Made by a program: the position numbers and the translations under genes
Assembly: GCA_028571685.1 (NCBI GenBank)
Contig: CM053146.1
Coordinates: 107,793,431 to 107,857,430, forward strand
Reading direction: 5' to 3'
From: Heterohyrax brucei
Taxonomy: Eukaryota; Chordata; Mammalia; Hyracoidea; Procaviidae
DNA: 64,000 bases
The notes under the pieces: model-generated
What the model saw: only the letters and a program-made list of their open reading frames with translations
What the model was told of the DNA's origin: nothing
Databases searched by the model: none
In this document: positions 47,434 through 57,559 of the stretch, one piece after another
How the letters are laid out: each line of letters opens with the position of its first letter
How positions within the stretch are numbered: position 1 is the stretch's first letter

Positions 47434-48159
47434 CACCTCAATATGAAGAAAACAAAAATACTCACAACTGGATCAATAAACACCATAATAAATGGAAAAA
47501 AGATTGATGTCATGGATTTCATTTTACTTGGATCCACAATCACCACTCACGGAAGCAAAAGTTAAGAAATCAAAAAATGCATTGTATTATGCAAATCTGC
47601 TGCAAAAGATCTCTTTAAAGCCTTGAAAAGCAAAGATGTCACTTAAAGAACTAAGATGTGCATCTGTGATCCAAGCCATGGTGTTTTCAATCACCTCATA
47701 TGCATGCGAAAGCCGGACAGGGAGACCTGCAAAGAATTTATGCCTTCGAGTTCTCATGTTGGTAAGAATATTAAATACACCACTCTCTGGTAAAAGAACA
47801 AACAAATCTGGAAGAAGTGCAGCCAGAATTTTCCTTACCATCTTATCAGAGATGGTAAGACTTCATCTCCTGTACTTCGGACGTATTATCATGAGAGACC
47901 AGTCCCTGGAAGAGGGCATCATGCTTGGCAAAGTGGTAGGTCAGTGACAAGTAAGAAGACCCTTAAGGAGATTTATTGACAAGGTGATCACAACAGTGGG
48001 CTCAAACATGACTGTAGATGGGGGAGTGCTAGTCAGTGTTTTGTTCTCTTGTTCTGTTAAGTACGGAAGGCCCTAAACGGCAGCCACTGCTTCTGGTAAC
48101 CCAAATTAGATACTCAGAAACCTAAATACAATGCTGAACCACTCTAGCTGATAACCCAA

Positions 48160-48316
48160 ACCAAAAACCTGCTGGCTGTTGAGTCAGGTCTACCTCATAG
48201 TGACCCCAGAGGTCAGAGTAGAACCGCTCCGTAGAGTTTCCAAGGAGTGCCTGGCGGATTTGAACTGCCAGTCTTTTGGTTAGCACCTAACCCACCATGC
48301 ATCCGGTGTTTCCACC
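48160..48316 (-). mobile_element. AfroSINE-type SINE
   Basis: Antisense copy, CTGGCTGTTGAGTCAGGTC to CATGCATCCGGTGTTTCC, just beyond the RTE 3' end. Confidence 0.85.
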
Positions 48317-49030
48317 CAGCTAATAACGAATGAAAAGCAATACGTTCATTCGTGTGCCACTCAGATTCTATGCTTATTTGTTGCTTACATTGCTTTGAAT
48401 GTATAAAATAGCATTTCATGTACAATTTTATTTAGCAAACCTGTTGAATTAGGAAAATGTCTGAAGTCCCCAAGTTATTGTAAGAGCAAGACTGAAAATC
48501 AGGTTAAACCAATATTGGGAAATCTTACATATAAGAAAAACAGAAAGTAACTATCAAATCACTCCTTTCAGTTGAGTTAAAAACTCAACTTCATTCCTTA
48601 ATAACTCAAGGATATTCACAATAATTTAAAAATATCACTTATCAACACATTCTCAAACTTTTATGTCATAAACATAAAATGTTTGTGGAAAATATTTTTA
48701 AAATAATCTCTAATCTCAATCACCAAGTACTTAAAATATGAACAAAATAAATTTTGTTTACTTTAAAGTTCAAAGGAAAAAATGCTACTTGAAGGCACTA
48801 TAGGAAGAAACTGTTGAGATTATGGATACATACAATATGGGATATGTTTGGGGACAAATACTTTAAAATAGATATATCTTTATGGTACCCTAAATTCAGA
48901 TTCACGTGTAAACTCTTTTCTAAGAACACACACACACACGTTCAAAATAGTCTTACTGAGAGAACATCAGAACACCTATTATTCAAATGATGGTTTTCAC
49001 ATCGCTGTCTAAAAATGTGCCTTGAAACAT
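48317..49030. other. no feature recognised
   Basis: AT-rich unique sequence with a short (CA) run at about 48,927-48,939. Confidence 0.5.
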
Positions 49031-49087
49031 GTATCAGTCAATATTCTCCAAAGTAACAGAACCAGTAGGAGATTATAGAGACTGCAG

Positions 49088-49468
49088 GCATAAATGATGC
49101 CTTCGAATTATGTTATTTGTGAAGAATACTGAATACACCATGGACTGCCAGAAGAATGAACAAATCTGACTTAGAAAAAGTAAAGCTAGAATACTCCCTA
49201 AAAGCAAAGATGGTGAGAATTCAACTGATGTACTTCGGACACATTATTAGAAAGGACCAGTCCCTGGAGGAGATCATAATGCTTGGTAAAGTAGAGGGTC
49301 AGAGAAGAAAACCCCCTCAATGAGAAGGACTGACACACTGGCTGCAACCGTGGGCTCAAGCACAGCAACAACCGTGAGAACAGCACAGGACCAAGCAGTG
49401 TTTTGTTCTATTGTACACAGGATTCCTATGAATGGGAACCAATGTGACTGCACCTAGAAACAATAACA
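49088..49468 (+). mobile_element. RTE LINE 3' end
   Basis: Sense 380-bp RTE end. GAATACACCATGGACTGCC opens the C-terminal RT codons, and GGATTCCTATGAATGGGAAC closes the 3' end. Inserted in LTR-like element B. Confidence 0.85.
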
Positions 49469-49488
49469 TGTATACACATACACATATA

Positions 49489-50052
49489 TAGTTCTGCCAA
49501 TTAATTTCACAAACTCATCCTAGAAAAACTACTACATACCTAATTGCTGAATATCACTACATTCACCTTCGAAGCACTTCCCGTCGGAAGCTATGCATCA
49601 ACAGCAGTGCCTAGTCCACCCTTCAGAGCAATTTGGGAAGAGCAATTTCTGGAATGGCCATCAGCAGAGCTGTCATCATATTATCCTTGATGTCCTAAGT
49701 GTCATCAAAATGTCTTCCTTTGAATATTTCCTTCATTGTTATATAAAGAAAAAATTCACTGGGGGCAGATCAGGTGAGTGGGGAGAGATTTCCAAAACAG
49801 TCTTTGTTTACTTGCTGAAAACTCCCTCACAGACAACTAGACTATTAAGTGAGAGCGTTTGCCACCTGGCCCCCGTATGCAAGGCCCATTCCAGAAAGAG
49901 TTCCAACATTGCTCCGAAGAGTGGACCAGGCGCTGGTGTTGGTGCACAGCTTCCCAAGGAAGTACATCAAAGATGGCTGTAACGATATTTAGCAATGAGG
50001 TACATGGCACTTGGAGCAATTAAATTCATGGACTTAATTGCTGGACCTTGTA
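49489..50052 (+). mobile_element. rearranged mariner MITE, copy 2
   Basis: Same architecture and same internal junctions as 36,470-37,021. Inverted 3' end up to ACTCCCTCACAGACAAC (49,821-49,837), then a 5'-end piece ATTAAGTGAGAGCGTTTGCC (49,844-49,863), then a sense 3' end (CCATTCCAGAAAGAGTTCC to TTAATTGCTGGACC). TA at both ends (49,489-49,490, 50,051-50,052). Two copies with one breakpoint mean it transposed after the rearrangement. Confidence 0.85.
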
Positions 50053-50366
50053 TATATGTAAAAAGAAATTTATTTCAAGGAATTAGTTCATGTGACTGTG
50101 GGGGCTGGCAAGTCTGAGATCTGCAGGGTTCGCAGAAAGCTGAAACTCAGGCAGGAGTTGGTGCTGAACTCTGCAGGCAGAATTTCTTCTCTGGAAAACC
50201 TCAGTGTTTGATATTTAGCCCTTTCAATGATGGAATAAAGCTAACCACATCACAAAAAAGAATCTACTTAAAATCAACTGATTGTACACATACACAAAAT
50301 ACCTTCACAGCAACATCCAGACTTACGTTTGATTAAATTTCTGGGTACTATAGCCTAGCTACCTAC

Positions 50367-50739
50367 CTGTCAGTTTGTCATACTGTAGGGGCCTGAATGT
50401 TCCTGTGATGCTAAAAGTCATACCACTTGTATTTTGTCCAGCAGTGCTACCTTTGCTAGACAGATTTCAGCAGATTTTGTAGACTAAGACAGTCTAGAAA
50501 AAAAGGCCTGGCAATCTATTTCCAAAAATTAGCCAATAAAAACTTTGTAGACCACAGCAGAGTACTGTCTAACATAGTGTCAAAAGGTTAGCCTCCTAGG
50601 TTGAAAGACACAATGGTCACATCAATGATCTCTAATCTCTCAATGATCATGAAGATGGCGTAAGTCTAGGCAACATTTCACTGTATTATACAAAAGATTG
50701 TAATAAACTAGAGCCCACTCAGCAGCAACCAACAACAAC
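50367..50739 (+). mobile_element. short internally deleted RTE derivative
   Basis: About 270 bp of RTE 5' UTR (CTGTCAGTTTGTCATACTG onward, colinear with the reverse complement of the 5' UTR at 45,500-45,772), joined directly to the last 110 bp of RTE (GATCATGAAGATGGCG to CAACCAACAACAAC). AGCCTAGC on both sides (50,352-50,359, 50,740-50,747) is a target duplication. No coding capacity. Confidence 0.75.
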
Positions 50740-50775
50740 AGCCTAGCCAAACTGATACATAAAACTAAATCATCA

Positions 50776-51071
50776 CAGAACATGTTCAATACAGTATTAT
50801 GACACAACTACATGCAGTTAAATACTATATCATGATAATATATTCATACTGATAGTGGATAGTCTTACATTCTAGACAATCTGACAAATAATTTTAGAAG
50901 CCAAGTCAGCCAAGTGCCGTCGAGTCAGGGCTGACGCATGATGAATTTTAGAAACTGAACTAAATCATCCTTTAACATTATTAAGAAGTGTGCTATGTGC
51001 ATGATGTACATGTGTCTACATGTATGTACCTATGTGTGTACGTATATATGCATGATTTTACATATATCATA
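50776..51071. other. no feature recognised
   Basis: Unique sequence. A 27-bp scrap of SINE tail lies at 50,914-50,940 (AAGTGCCGTCGAGTCAGGG). Confidence 0.5.
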
Positions 51072-52010
51072 GAAAGGGTCTTCCAATAGGATGTCCTATT
51101 TTTGACAGCTCACAGTGGCCATATATATTACCTTTTTTTAATAATTAGTCTTGAAAACAGCCATGAAAAGTTAAACAAGTCCACAACATGTAGAGATTAA
51201 TAGAGTTTATTATAAAAGTGGTGTTCCGTTCACCAAAAATTCTGTGTATAACATGAAATTTACAATGAGTATGTGTCCCACTGAGAAAACACTTCAATAT
51301 TTAATCAAACAATTTGAGACAACCAAGTGTCTTGCCAATCAGACAATGCCTGTGACTCAATGAACAAAAACATTCCTACAGTTAGAGTGTCTGCCAGAAC
51401 CCATCACAATCAATTTGTCACCTAGTACAGGAGTTCATCCTTTAATAAATCACAGTTTGGCACCTGGACTTGAAGCTTTACCCTTACAAAATTGTTTTAA
51501 CTCAAGAACTGGAGTCTAGTCCAACAACCATAGATTGCATGCACTGTACATTTGCAGACTGCGCTCTGGAAAAATTGGAAATTGAGCCTGCTTTTGGCCA
51601 AAAAATCATGTTCCATGAAGAGGCCCATTTTGGGATGGTTTCGTTAACAAACAAAACTGTTGCATTTGGAGCCATAGGAATCCAATGGAGATTCAAGAAC
51701 ATCTACTTCATCCCCCCAAAAGTTACCATTTGGTGTGGATTTGGGTCCAGCAGAATCACTGGTTCTTATTTGTTCCAAGGTGGAGGAGGAGAGGCTGTGA
51801 CCATTAATGGTTAAAGATATTGAGCTATGATAGGTGATCATTTGGGGCCCAATTTGGAAGGTGCCATGGCAGCCATTCACCCGAAGTTCTTTTCCACACA
51901 TAGTGCGATCAAGTGTACTTCAAAATAAGAAAACAGTTAAAACCATATCATTTACACAACTTGCTTTATTCAGGTTTAAAGATAGGACATCCTTATTGGA
52001 AGATCCTTTG
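51072..52010 (+). mobile_element. Tc1/mariner (IS630)-type transposon, 0.94 kb
   Basis: A complete element flanked by TA (51,070-51,071, 52,011-52,012). Its inverted ends are about 34 bp: left GAAAGGGTCTTCCAATAGG, right (reverse) CAAAGGATCTTCCAATAAGG, then shared ATGTCCTAT. The centre encodes part of a transposase of a type common in invertebrates. The second and third catalytic Asp blocks are missing, so about 400-500 bp was lost. Not the same family as the mariner at 2.9 kb: ends and protein both differ. Confidence 0.85.
51470..51814 (+). pseudogene. IS630/Tc1-type transposase fragment
   Basis: A 115-codon frame of a DDE transposase. LYPYKIVLTQELE (residues 3-15) ends the helix-turn-helix region, ALEKLEIEP follows, then FHEEAHFGM (48-56), VTIWCGFG (88-95) and GSYLF (102-106). 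Family members have SDEAHF where this has HEEAHF, so the first catalytic Asp is changed to Glu. Upstream codons (RTHHNQFVT-like, about 51,395-51,420) extend the DNA-binding part across a stop. Downstream RY.AMI.DHL continues briefly, then diverges. Confidence 0.8.
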
Positions 52011-52012
52011 TA

Positions 52013-52347
52013 TATGATTCATGCCTAAAAATATTTTAAGTGAATATGTATTTAACGTTTTATTCTACTTATTACATGGATAAAGTGACAAGGCAGAGAA
52101 TTCTAAGGTCTGACAAGTTGCAGGCAGGGTGAGTGCAAATTACATGGAGTGAATGAAGGTCTTCCCAACCTTTCAGATTTTATCAATTGGTTTCAAAAAT
52201 GTAATTTTAAAATAAACATATTTAAAATGCTAAAATCATTGTAGTCATTGAAAAAATCAGGAGTTTGTTTCCTTATCCTGCAATAAATCATGATTTAAAC
52301 CAAAAAAAAGAGAGAGAGACCTATTTTATAAGAAAAATGTTCAGGTT
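52013..52347. other. no feature recognised
   Basis: Unique AT-rich sequence with a short AG run at 52,308-52,318. Confidence 0.5.
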
Positions 52348-52868
52348 TGTCTTAGTTACATAGTGCTACTATAACAGAAATACCGTAAATGGATCGTTTT
52401 AACAAACAAGGATTTATTCTCTCACCGTCTGACAGGTGAGAAGTCCCAATTCAGGGTGCTGACACCAGGGGAATGATTCCTCTCTCTGCTGACTTTGGGA
52501 GAAGGTCTTTGTCCTCAGTTTTCCCCTGGTCTAGGAGCTTCTCAGCACAGAGACCCTTGCTCCAGAGAAGACACTGCTCTTCTGGATCTCCATTCTTGAT
52601 GGCATAAATTGCCGCTATCTCTCTGCTTGATTCTCTCTTTTATATCTCAAAAGATGTTGACTCAGGATACAGCCTAATCTTGCAGAATGAGTCCCGTTTC
52701 ATTACCACAGCTGTCTCCAGTCCTGCCTCATCAGCATCACAGAGGTAAGATTTACAACACAAGAAAATCACATCAGATTACAAAACGGTTGACAATCATA
52801 CAACACTGGGAATCACAGACTAGCCAAGTTAACACATCTTTTGCAGGCACACAGTATAATCCATAATG
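52348..52868 (-). mobile_element. solo LTR (family A)
   Basis: A 521-bp minus-strand copy, TGTCTTAGTTACATAGTGC to TATAATCCATAATGA (right end decayed). TATATCTCAAAAGATG near 52,640 marks the site where the first mariner of the window entered another copy. Confidence 0.8.
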
Positions 52869-52881
52869 AAAGCTAATCAAA

Positions 52882-53040
52882 AAAAGCAAAGTCACTGAAG
52901 TAGAGTTAACACTGACTCACAACAATCCTGTAAGACAGAATAGAACTGCTCCATAGAGTTTCCAAGGAGTGCCTGGTGGATTTGAACTGCTGACCTTTTG
53001 GTTGGCAGATGTAGCACTAAACCACTACACCACCAGGGTA
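52882..53040 (-). mobile_element. AfroSINE-type SINE
   Basis: Antisense copy with GAGTTAACACTGACTCAC at the tail side and CACTACACCACCAGGG at the head. It lies 14 bp after the LTR. Confidence 0.9.
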
Positions 53041-53613
53041 TGCAACAAAGCCTAATGGTCTCTCTTATGAGTAAATTCAGATAACTAGGACTTTTCTCCC
53101 TGTACCTTAAAGCCCCTCCTAAAAATCCCTGCCAAGTAGATGTTAGAGATACGGTCTGCCTGGGTCCCAGTGCTGTGACAAATTCCTTTTCCTAAAGGAT
53201 GCCAGATTTATAACTATTTTTCATTTATTTACAGCATCTAAAAAATGTCTTATAACATATTAATCTCCAGATTTTTTTCTAATCCTGACTTCAGAACAAA
53301 GTTTTAAAAACATATTGTGGGAGTTTAGCAAATACAATCGTGTCACCGTAAGTACGTGTGCATAGTAAGCCTGTACTTAAAGAAACCAGTGATCTGGATG
53401 TCCTCCATTGTTCCATGGTTCTTAAACTGTTAGACTTCTTTAGATATAATTCTCCTGGAAAACATTTCTTTACTAGACTATAGGAGTACAAAAATCTAGT
53501 ATACAGAAATGAATTCTGTTGTTTGAAACCTATTGCTACACATGTTTTACACTGCATTTCTTCAATAGAATACCTCCAAATTACTTCCTCTTCTGAACAT
53601 ACTGGAGACAGAT

Positions 53614-53615
<2 letters not shown>

Positions 53616-53664
<49 letters not shown>
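53616..53664. repeat. (TG)n microsatellite
   Basis: About 24 uninterrupted TG units, the purest dinucleotide run in the window and likely length-polymorphic. Confidence 0.95.
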
Positions 53665-53668
<4 letters not shown>

Positions 53669-54554
53669 ATCTTGAAACAAATTCTTAAATCTCCCTTATT
53701 GGTATAAAACCACTGATACGCATGGTTTGGTTAAATTACCCCTGCCAGGTTTATTATCTACCCTCTTCCCTGCTGTTAGCATGTGTAATTGTATGGTTTT
53801 AAGAACTTGAATGACTCACCATAAAGCAAGCTGAAAAAATAAGGGACAGATGTGTTTCTATGTATTTTTTGAGGGTTGCTAGGATGGGAGCCCTTTTAGC
53901 TTATTTCGGAATCTCGTCTCAGAGGTACCTTTGCCTCCTTAAGAGTACCTCGCCTCCCCAGTCCTCAACCCCTCAACCACCAGAAAGATGGAATGCTCAC
54001 AGCATAAATGCCACCCACCAACTTGATTGAGGGGGCAAACAATAATACAATGGCCACCCATCAGCAAGAGAAATGATTATTGCCATCTCCTCTGGTAAGG
54101 TTAAATGAAGGGGAACCTTCCTATGTACAAAAGATACAGCAAAGTGACTCCCTTCTCCTCTTCAAGTGATGATTAATAAGAGGCAACCTAACAGATCATT
54201 TGTGGTAATAGATCATAAACAAGACTATGACTGTTGATCAGATTTCAAAACTTTGGTCTTGATCCTTTAACTGCATCGAAAAACCCACCCCGTGGTTAAC
54301 ATAACCAGAAGCAGGCAGAAGCCAAGATCTTTAATGAGAAGGTCAATCCGGCAGCAAAAGAATTGAACTTTTACAGTCGCAGGGTCAGACAGCTTGTCAA
54401 CAGTGTCGGGGTCTCCGGTTAACAGAAGCCCAGTGAATGCCGCGGGAGTTAAAGATGTGGGACAGCACTGGCTGCTGGTAAAAGGGTGATTTGCTTTAAA
54501 ATGAAAACATCTTCAAGGTGATTTCTGAGTTGTAAGCACCCAGAATTTATATTC

Positions 54555-54790
54555 AGCTACCATCCATTGACTGCCTGTGACCTGCCAGGTACTGTGACGA
54601 TGGATATGAAGTAAATAAAGTACAGTAAGTCATTTGTCCCTCTGTCTGTGAATACAATGTAGGTTTTCATCTCCATTTGATAGCATAGACATCTGAACAA
54701 AGGCTGCCTGAGTATGTGGCTCATCTGCCCACATTAGTGCAATTAAAAATTGGCAGAGAAAGATTTCACACTCAGGTCCTCCGACTTCTG
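54555..54790 (+). repeat. MIR SINE relic
   Basis: CCATTGACTGCCTGTGACC, GCCAGGTACTGTGACGATGG, then CTCCATTTGATAGCATAG and CACACTCAGGTCCTCCGAC in MIR order from the 5' region to the 3' end. Confidence 0.6.
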
Positions 54791-55615
54791 TCACCAAAGA
54801 CCTCCTCTGTTGGGGAAACACGCCCCACTTCTAAGGCAACTCCAGAAGCCCTAAAGGCAGATGAAATGCTGAACTGCAATGGAGCTACAATTATCTATTA
54901 GCCGTGAGCCTGAACCCTGGCTCCTCTCCCTTTTCCTGAGTCCGTCAGGGGTTGAGGATAATTTTTGTACTTTCTATGTGAACTTTCTGGCAGTGTCCTG
55001 TGAAAAGAAAGGATCTGGCACACAATTCTGGGAGACTCTCTGAGAGAAGCCTTCTATCTGTTGGGTAAATCTACAGAAAATGGGAAAAATCAATGGATTT
55101 CTCAGCAGTGGAATCACTGTAGTTTGTAAAACAATCTTTACAAGGAATCTCCAGTCCAGATCATAATATTCATGTGTCTGCCAGAAAAACGGCATTTCAA
55201 GGGGTGACATTTCTTTTGGAATAGACTATTGTAATGTAAGTTTAAACTGTTAAAATGTAGGTTTAATACATTACTCTTAGTGTGGTTTATGCTTCCTTAT
55301 GCTTAGAAAATGCTAATTTACTAACTTTCTCAATTTGTCTTCTTATATGTACAATTTAGTTTCCATAAAATCATGATTGCACAAAAGGAAAGTATGATGT
55401 CTAACTATGAACAATACAGTTCTGTATATATTTTTTTAATTAATTTATTCCTCAATGTGGTCCATATAGTTGGTATTTTTAACAGCTTTTCTGAGATGTA
55501 ATTCAATAGCATATAATTCACCTATTTAAAGTATACAGTTCAATGACATTTAATCTAATTCACACAGTTGTACAAACACAATTTTAGAATATTTTCATCA
55601 ACCCTCAAAAAAACG

Positions 55616-56145
55616 CTTCACAAATATTTTTTCCCATTTTGTAGGTGGTCTTTTAATTCTTTGGATGAAATCTTAGGATGAGCAAAAATGTTTGATTCTT
55701 AGTAGTTCCCACTTACCTATTTTCTCTTCTGTTGATAACACTTTGTTTGTCAGATTTTGAAGTCTGTCTACATTGTGTATTAAAACTTCCCTTGTTGATC
55801 TTATTTTATCTTGGATAAGCTTTATTGCTCTAGATTTGATATTTAGGTCTTTTATCCAGTACTCGACAGCACTTGCCTAACCAGTTTGAGTTGGTTTTTG
55901 TATAAGGTGTAAGATATGGGTTTTGCTTCAATTTTTGCAGATGGATATCCAGTTTTGCCAGCACCATTTGTTAAAGAGACCATTTTTACCCCAATTTAAA
56001 ATCTTAGGACCTTTTTTGAATGTCAACTGTTCATTCAAGGATAGTGGCATCTCCGCGGTCTCAAATCTGTTCCATTGGTCTACTTTTTATACCAGTACCA
56101 GGCCATTTTGACAACTGTGACAGTGAAATAGGTTCTAAAGTCAGA
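55616..56145 (-). mobile_element. L1 ORF2 segment, inverted part of a twin-primed L1
   Basis: Antisense L1 ORF2: TTCCCATTTTGTAGGTGG to TATACCAGTACCAGGCC. In the sense direction this covers the region from QNR..DQWNR through the FATY-like region, just before the part carried by the following sense segment. Confidence 0.8.
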
Positions 56146-56149
56146 AACA

Positions 56150-56580
56150 AATGTTGTCACACAAACAGACACATGTACACAAATGTTTGTTACAGCACAG
56201 TCCACAACAACAAAAAGATGGAATCAACCACAATACCCCTCAACAGATGAATGGATGAACAAACTGTGGTACATTTACTCAATGGAACACTATGCTTTGA
56301 TAAAAAACAATGATGATTTTAGAAAACATCTCATAACATGGTCTCGTTTGGAAGAGATCACACTGAGTGAAATCAGCCACTGTCAAAAGGACAAATTCCG
56401 TATGAGACCGCTGTTATAAAGACTTAAAAAGAGACTTATCCATAAAAGAAAATGGCTGTGTTGGCTATAAGAGTGGGTGGGGGCTGAGGGTGTATCATAG
56501 ATGAGATAATTGATAGATATTAGAAATTTTATTCTTTTACTGTAATAAATTTAAAATTTTTTAAAAAGAAAAGAAAAAAA
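56150..56580 (+). mobile_element. L1 3' end, sense part of a twin-primed L1
   Basis: Sense L1 from ORF2 codons (TNRHMYTNVCYSTVHN at about 56,163-56,210) through MNKLWYIYSMEHYALIKNN (56,253-56,310), then a short 3' end and an A-rich tail at 56,560-56,580. It abuts the antisense segment directly. The flanks AAACGCTTCACA and AAATCACTGCACA may be a diverged target duplication. Confidence 0.85.
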
Positions 56581-56720
56581 ATCACTGCACACCTTAACTA
56601 CACTGTCCCCAGAACGCTCCAGCCCAAGATAACCACCCTTATACTTTGTCTATAGTTTTACCTACTTTAGGTGTTTCATTTAAGGGTATCCTGCAGTATG
56701 TGGAATAGCTGATATTTTAA

Positions 56721-57559
56721 AGGTGAAAAAATTATTTCATAGGAAGTGAGATTAAAAAACAGCTGGATAAATATCATAGATGTAGCTACAACATTTATGA
56801 TCTATTAAGTATCAGAAGATCATTCTGAATGCCTCTAGCAAACATTGCACACTTGCTGGTAAATATCAGTCTCTCTGCCTCTGCTTCCTGTGTTGCCTTG
56901 TATGCCTTGTATAGAATATTCCAATTTATTTCAATTCTGAGCAAAATCTTGTTTTACTTACACATTCTGACAACTTCTTCCATCCCCTTAAGCTGACATA
57001 TTTTCTCCCGTTTCCTCCTCTGTGACTGCTTCCTCTGCCACCCACTCCCTCAGGATCCTAATTCGGGGGAAATTTTAGATTTTTTTCCCACATATAACAT
57101 TTCTTTTTAAATCTTGGTTTCCAGAAGCAGCAGAAGGTTCTGCAAAGGCATTGAGAAGAGCAGGAAAAAGCTGTGAACAACCCTGTTTATTGAATACGAG
57201 TGCTTGAGCTCTGATAATACATGTTCAGTTGCTCCTCCCAAGACATGAAAGGACCCTTAAGGAGCCAGATACAACCCAGGAGCAGTTGTATAGTTTTAGG
57301 ATGTTTTCATTTCCCTCTCTTAGTAAGGATAATCTCTGCCCAGATGGTTTTATTTGGATCATTATTATGGCCTGGCTTGGTTTGGTTTGAACAAGACAAA
57401 ATGTAAAGATGTACAATTCAGCGAAATCTGGAAGAAAAAAAAAGGTCTAAACCCCCGTGGTCACAATAATCAAGATAGAGAACATTTTCTTCACCCAAGA
57501 AATCTCCATGTGACTCATGACCCTTACCTGTCTGTAAGGCCTAATTTCTGATTTCTATT
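56721..57559. other. no feature recognised
   Basis: Unique sequence. Short frames near 57,221-57,551 show no domain. Confidence 0.5.

Larger units (their letters stand above)
45776..48085 (+). mobile_element. RTE LINE 3' part, sense segment
   Basis: Continues the RTE whose 5' half is inverted just upstream. It starts in the endonuclease-RT linker (GGAAGAAATGAAGTAAAAGAG), covers the whole RT domain and ends near 48,085 in a degraded 3' terminus. A family A LTR interrupts it at 46,014-46,577. Motif C reads YAND instead of YADD (47,341-47,352), and stops occur throughout. Confidence 0.9.
49031..50775 (-). mobile_element. LTR-like element B with three nested insertions
   Basis: Three pieces of one antisense LTR-like repeat: 49,031-49,087 (GTATCAGTCAATATTCTCC), 50,053-50,358 (TTTCAAGGAATTAGTTCATG, GGGGGCTGGCAAGTCTGAG) and 50,740-50,775 (GCCTAGCCAAACTGATAC). 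Between them sit an RTE tail, a mariner MITE and a short RTE derivative. The outline (TG-like start, CATCACA end) matches a common mammalian LTR type that I cannot name. Confidence 0.65.
53041..55469. other. mostly unique, with a TG microsatellite and a MIR
   Basis: (TG)n of about 48 bp at 53,616-53,664; a MIR relic at 54,555-54,790; CpG-retaining unique sequence at 54,280-54,480 (GTCGCAGGG, TGTCGGGG, GCCGCGGG). No gene recognised. The 129-codon minus frame at 53,291-53,680 is a shadow across the microsatellite. Confidence 0.5.
55470..56720 (-). repeat. old L1-type 3' end, split by a younger L1
   Basis: Left part 55,470-55,615 (TTCTGAGATGTAATTCAATAG, AAAGTATACAGTTCAATGAC) and right part 56,580-56,720 (CCAAGATAACCACCC, GTTTTACCTACTTTAGG) are consecutive antisense pieces of an old LINE 3' end. 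The inverted L1 between them entered here. Confidence 0.55.

Noticed and set aside
53291..53680. 129-codon minus-strand frame with a His/Thr run
   Set aside because: The His/Thr repeat is a translation of the (TG)n microsatellite.
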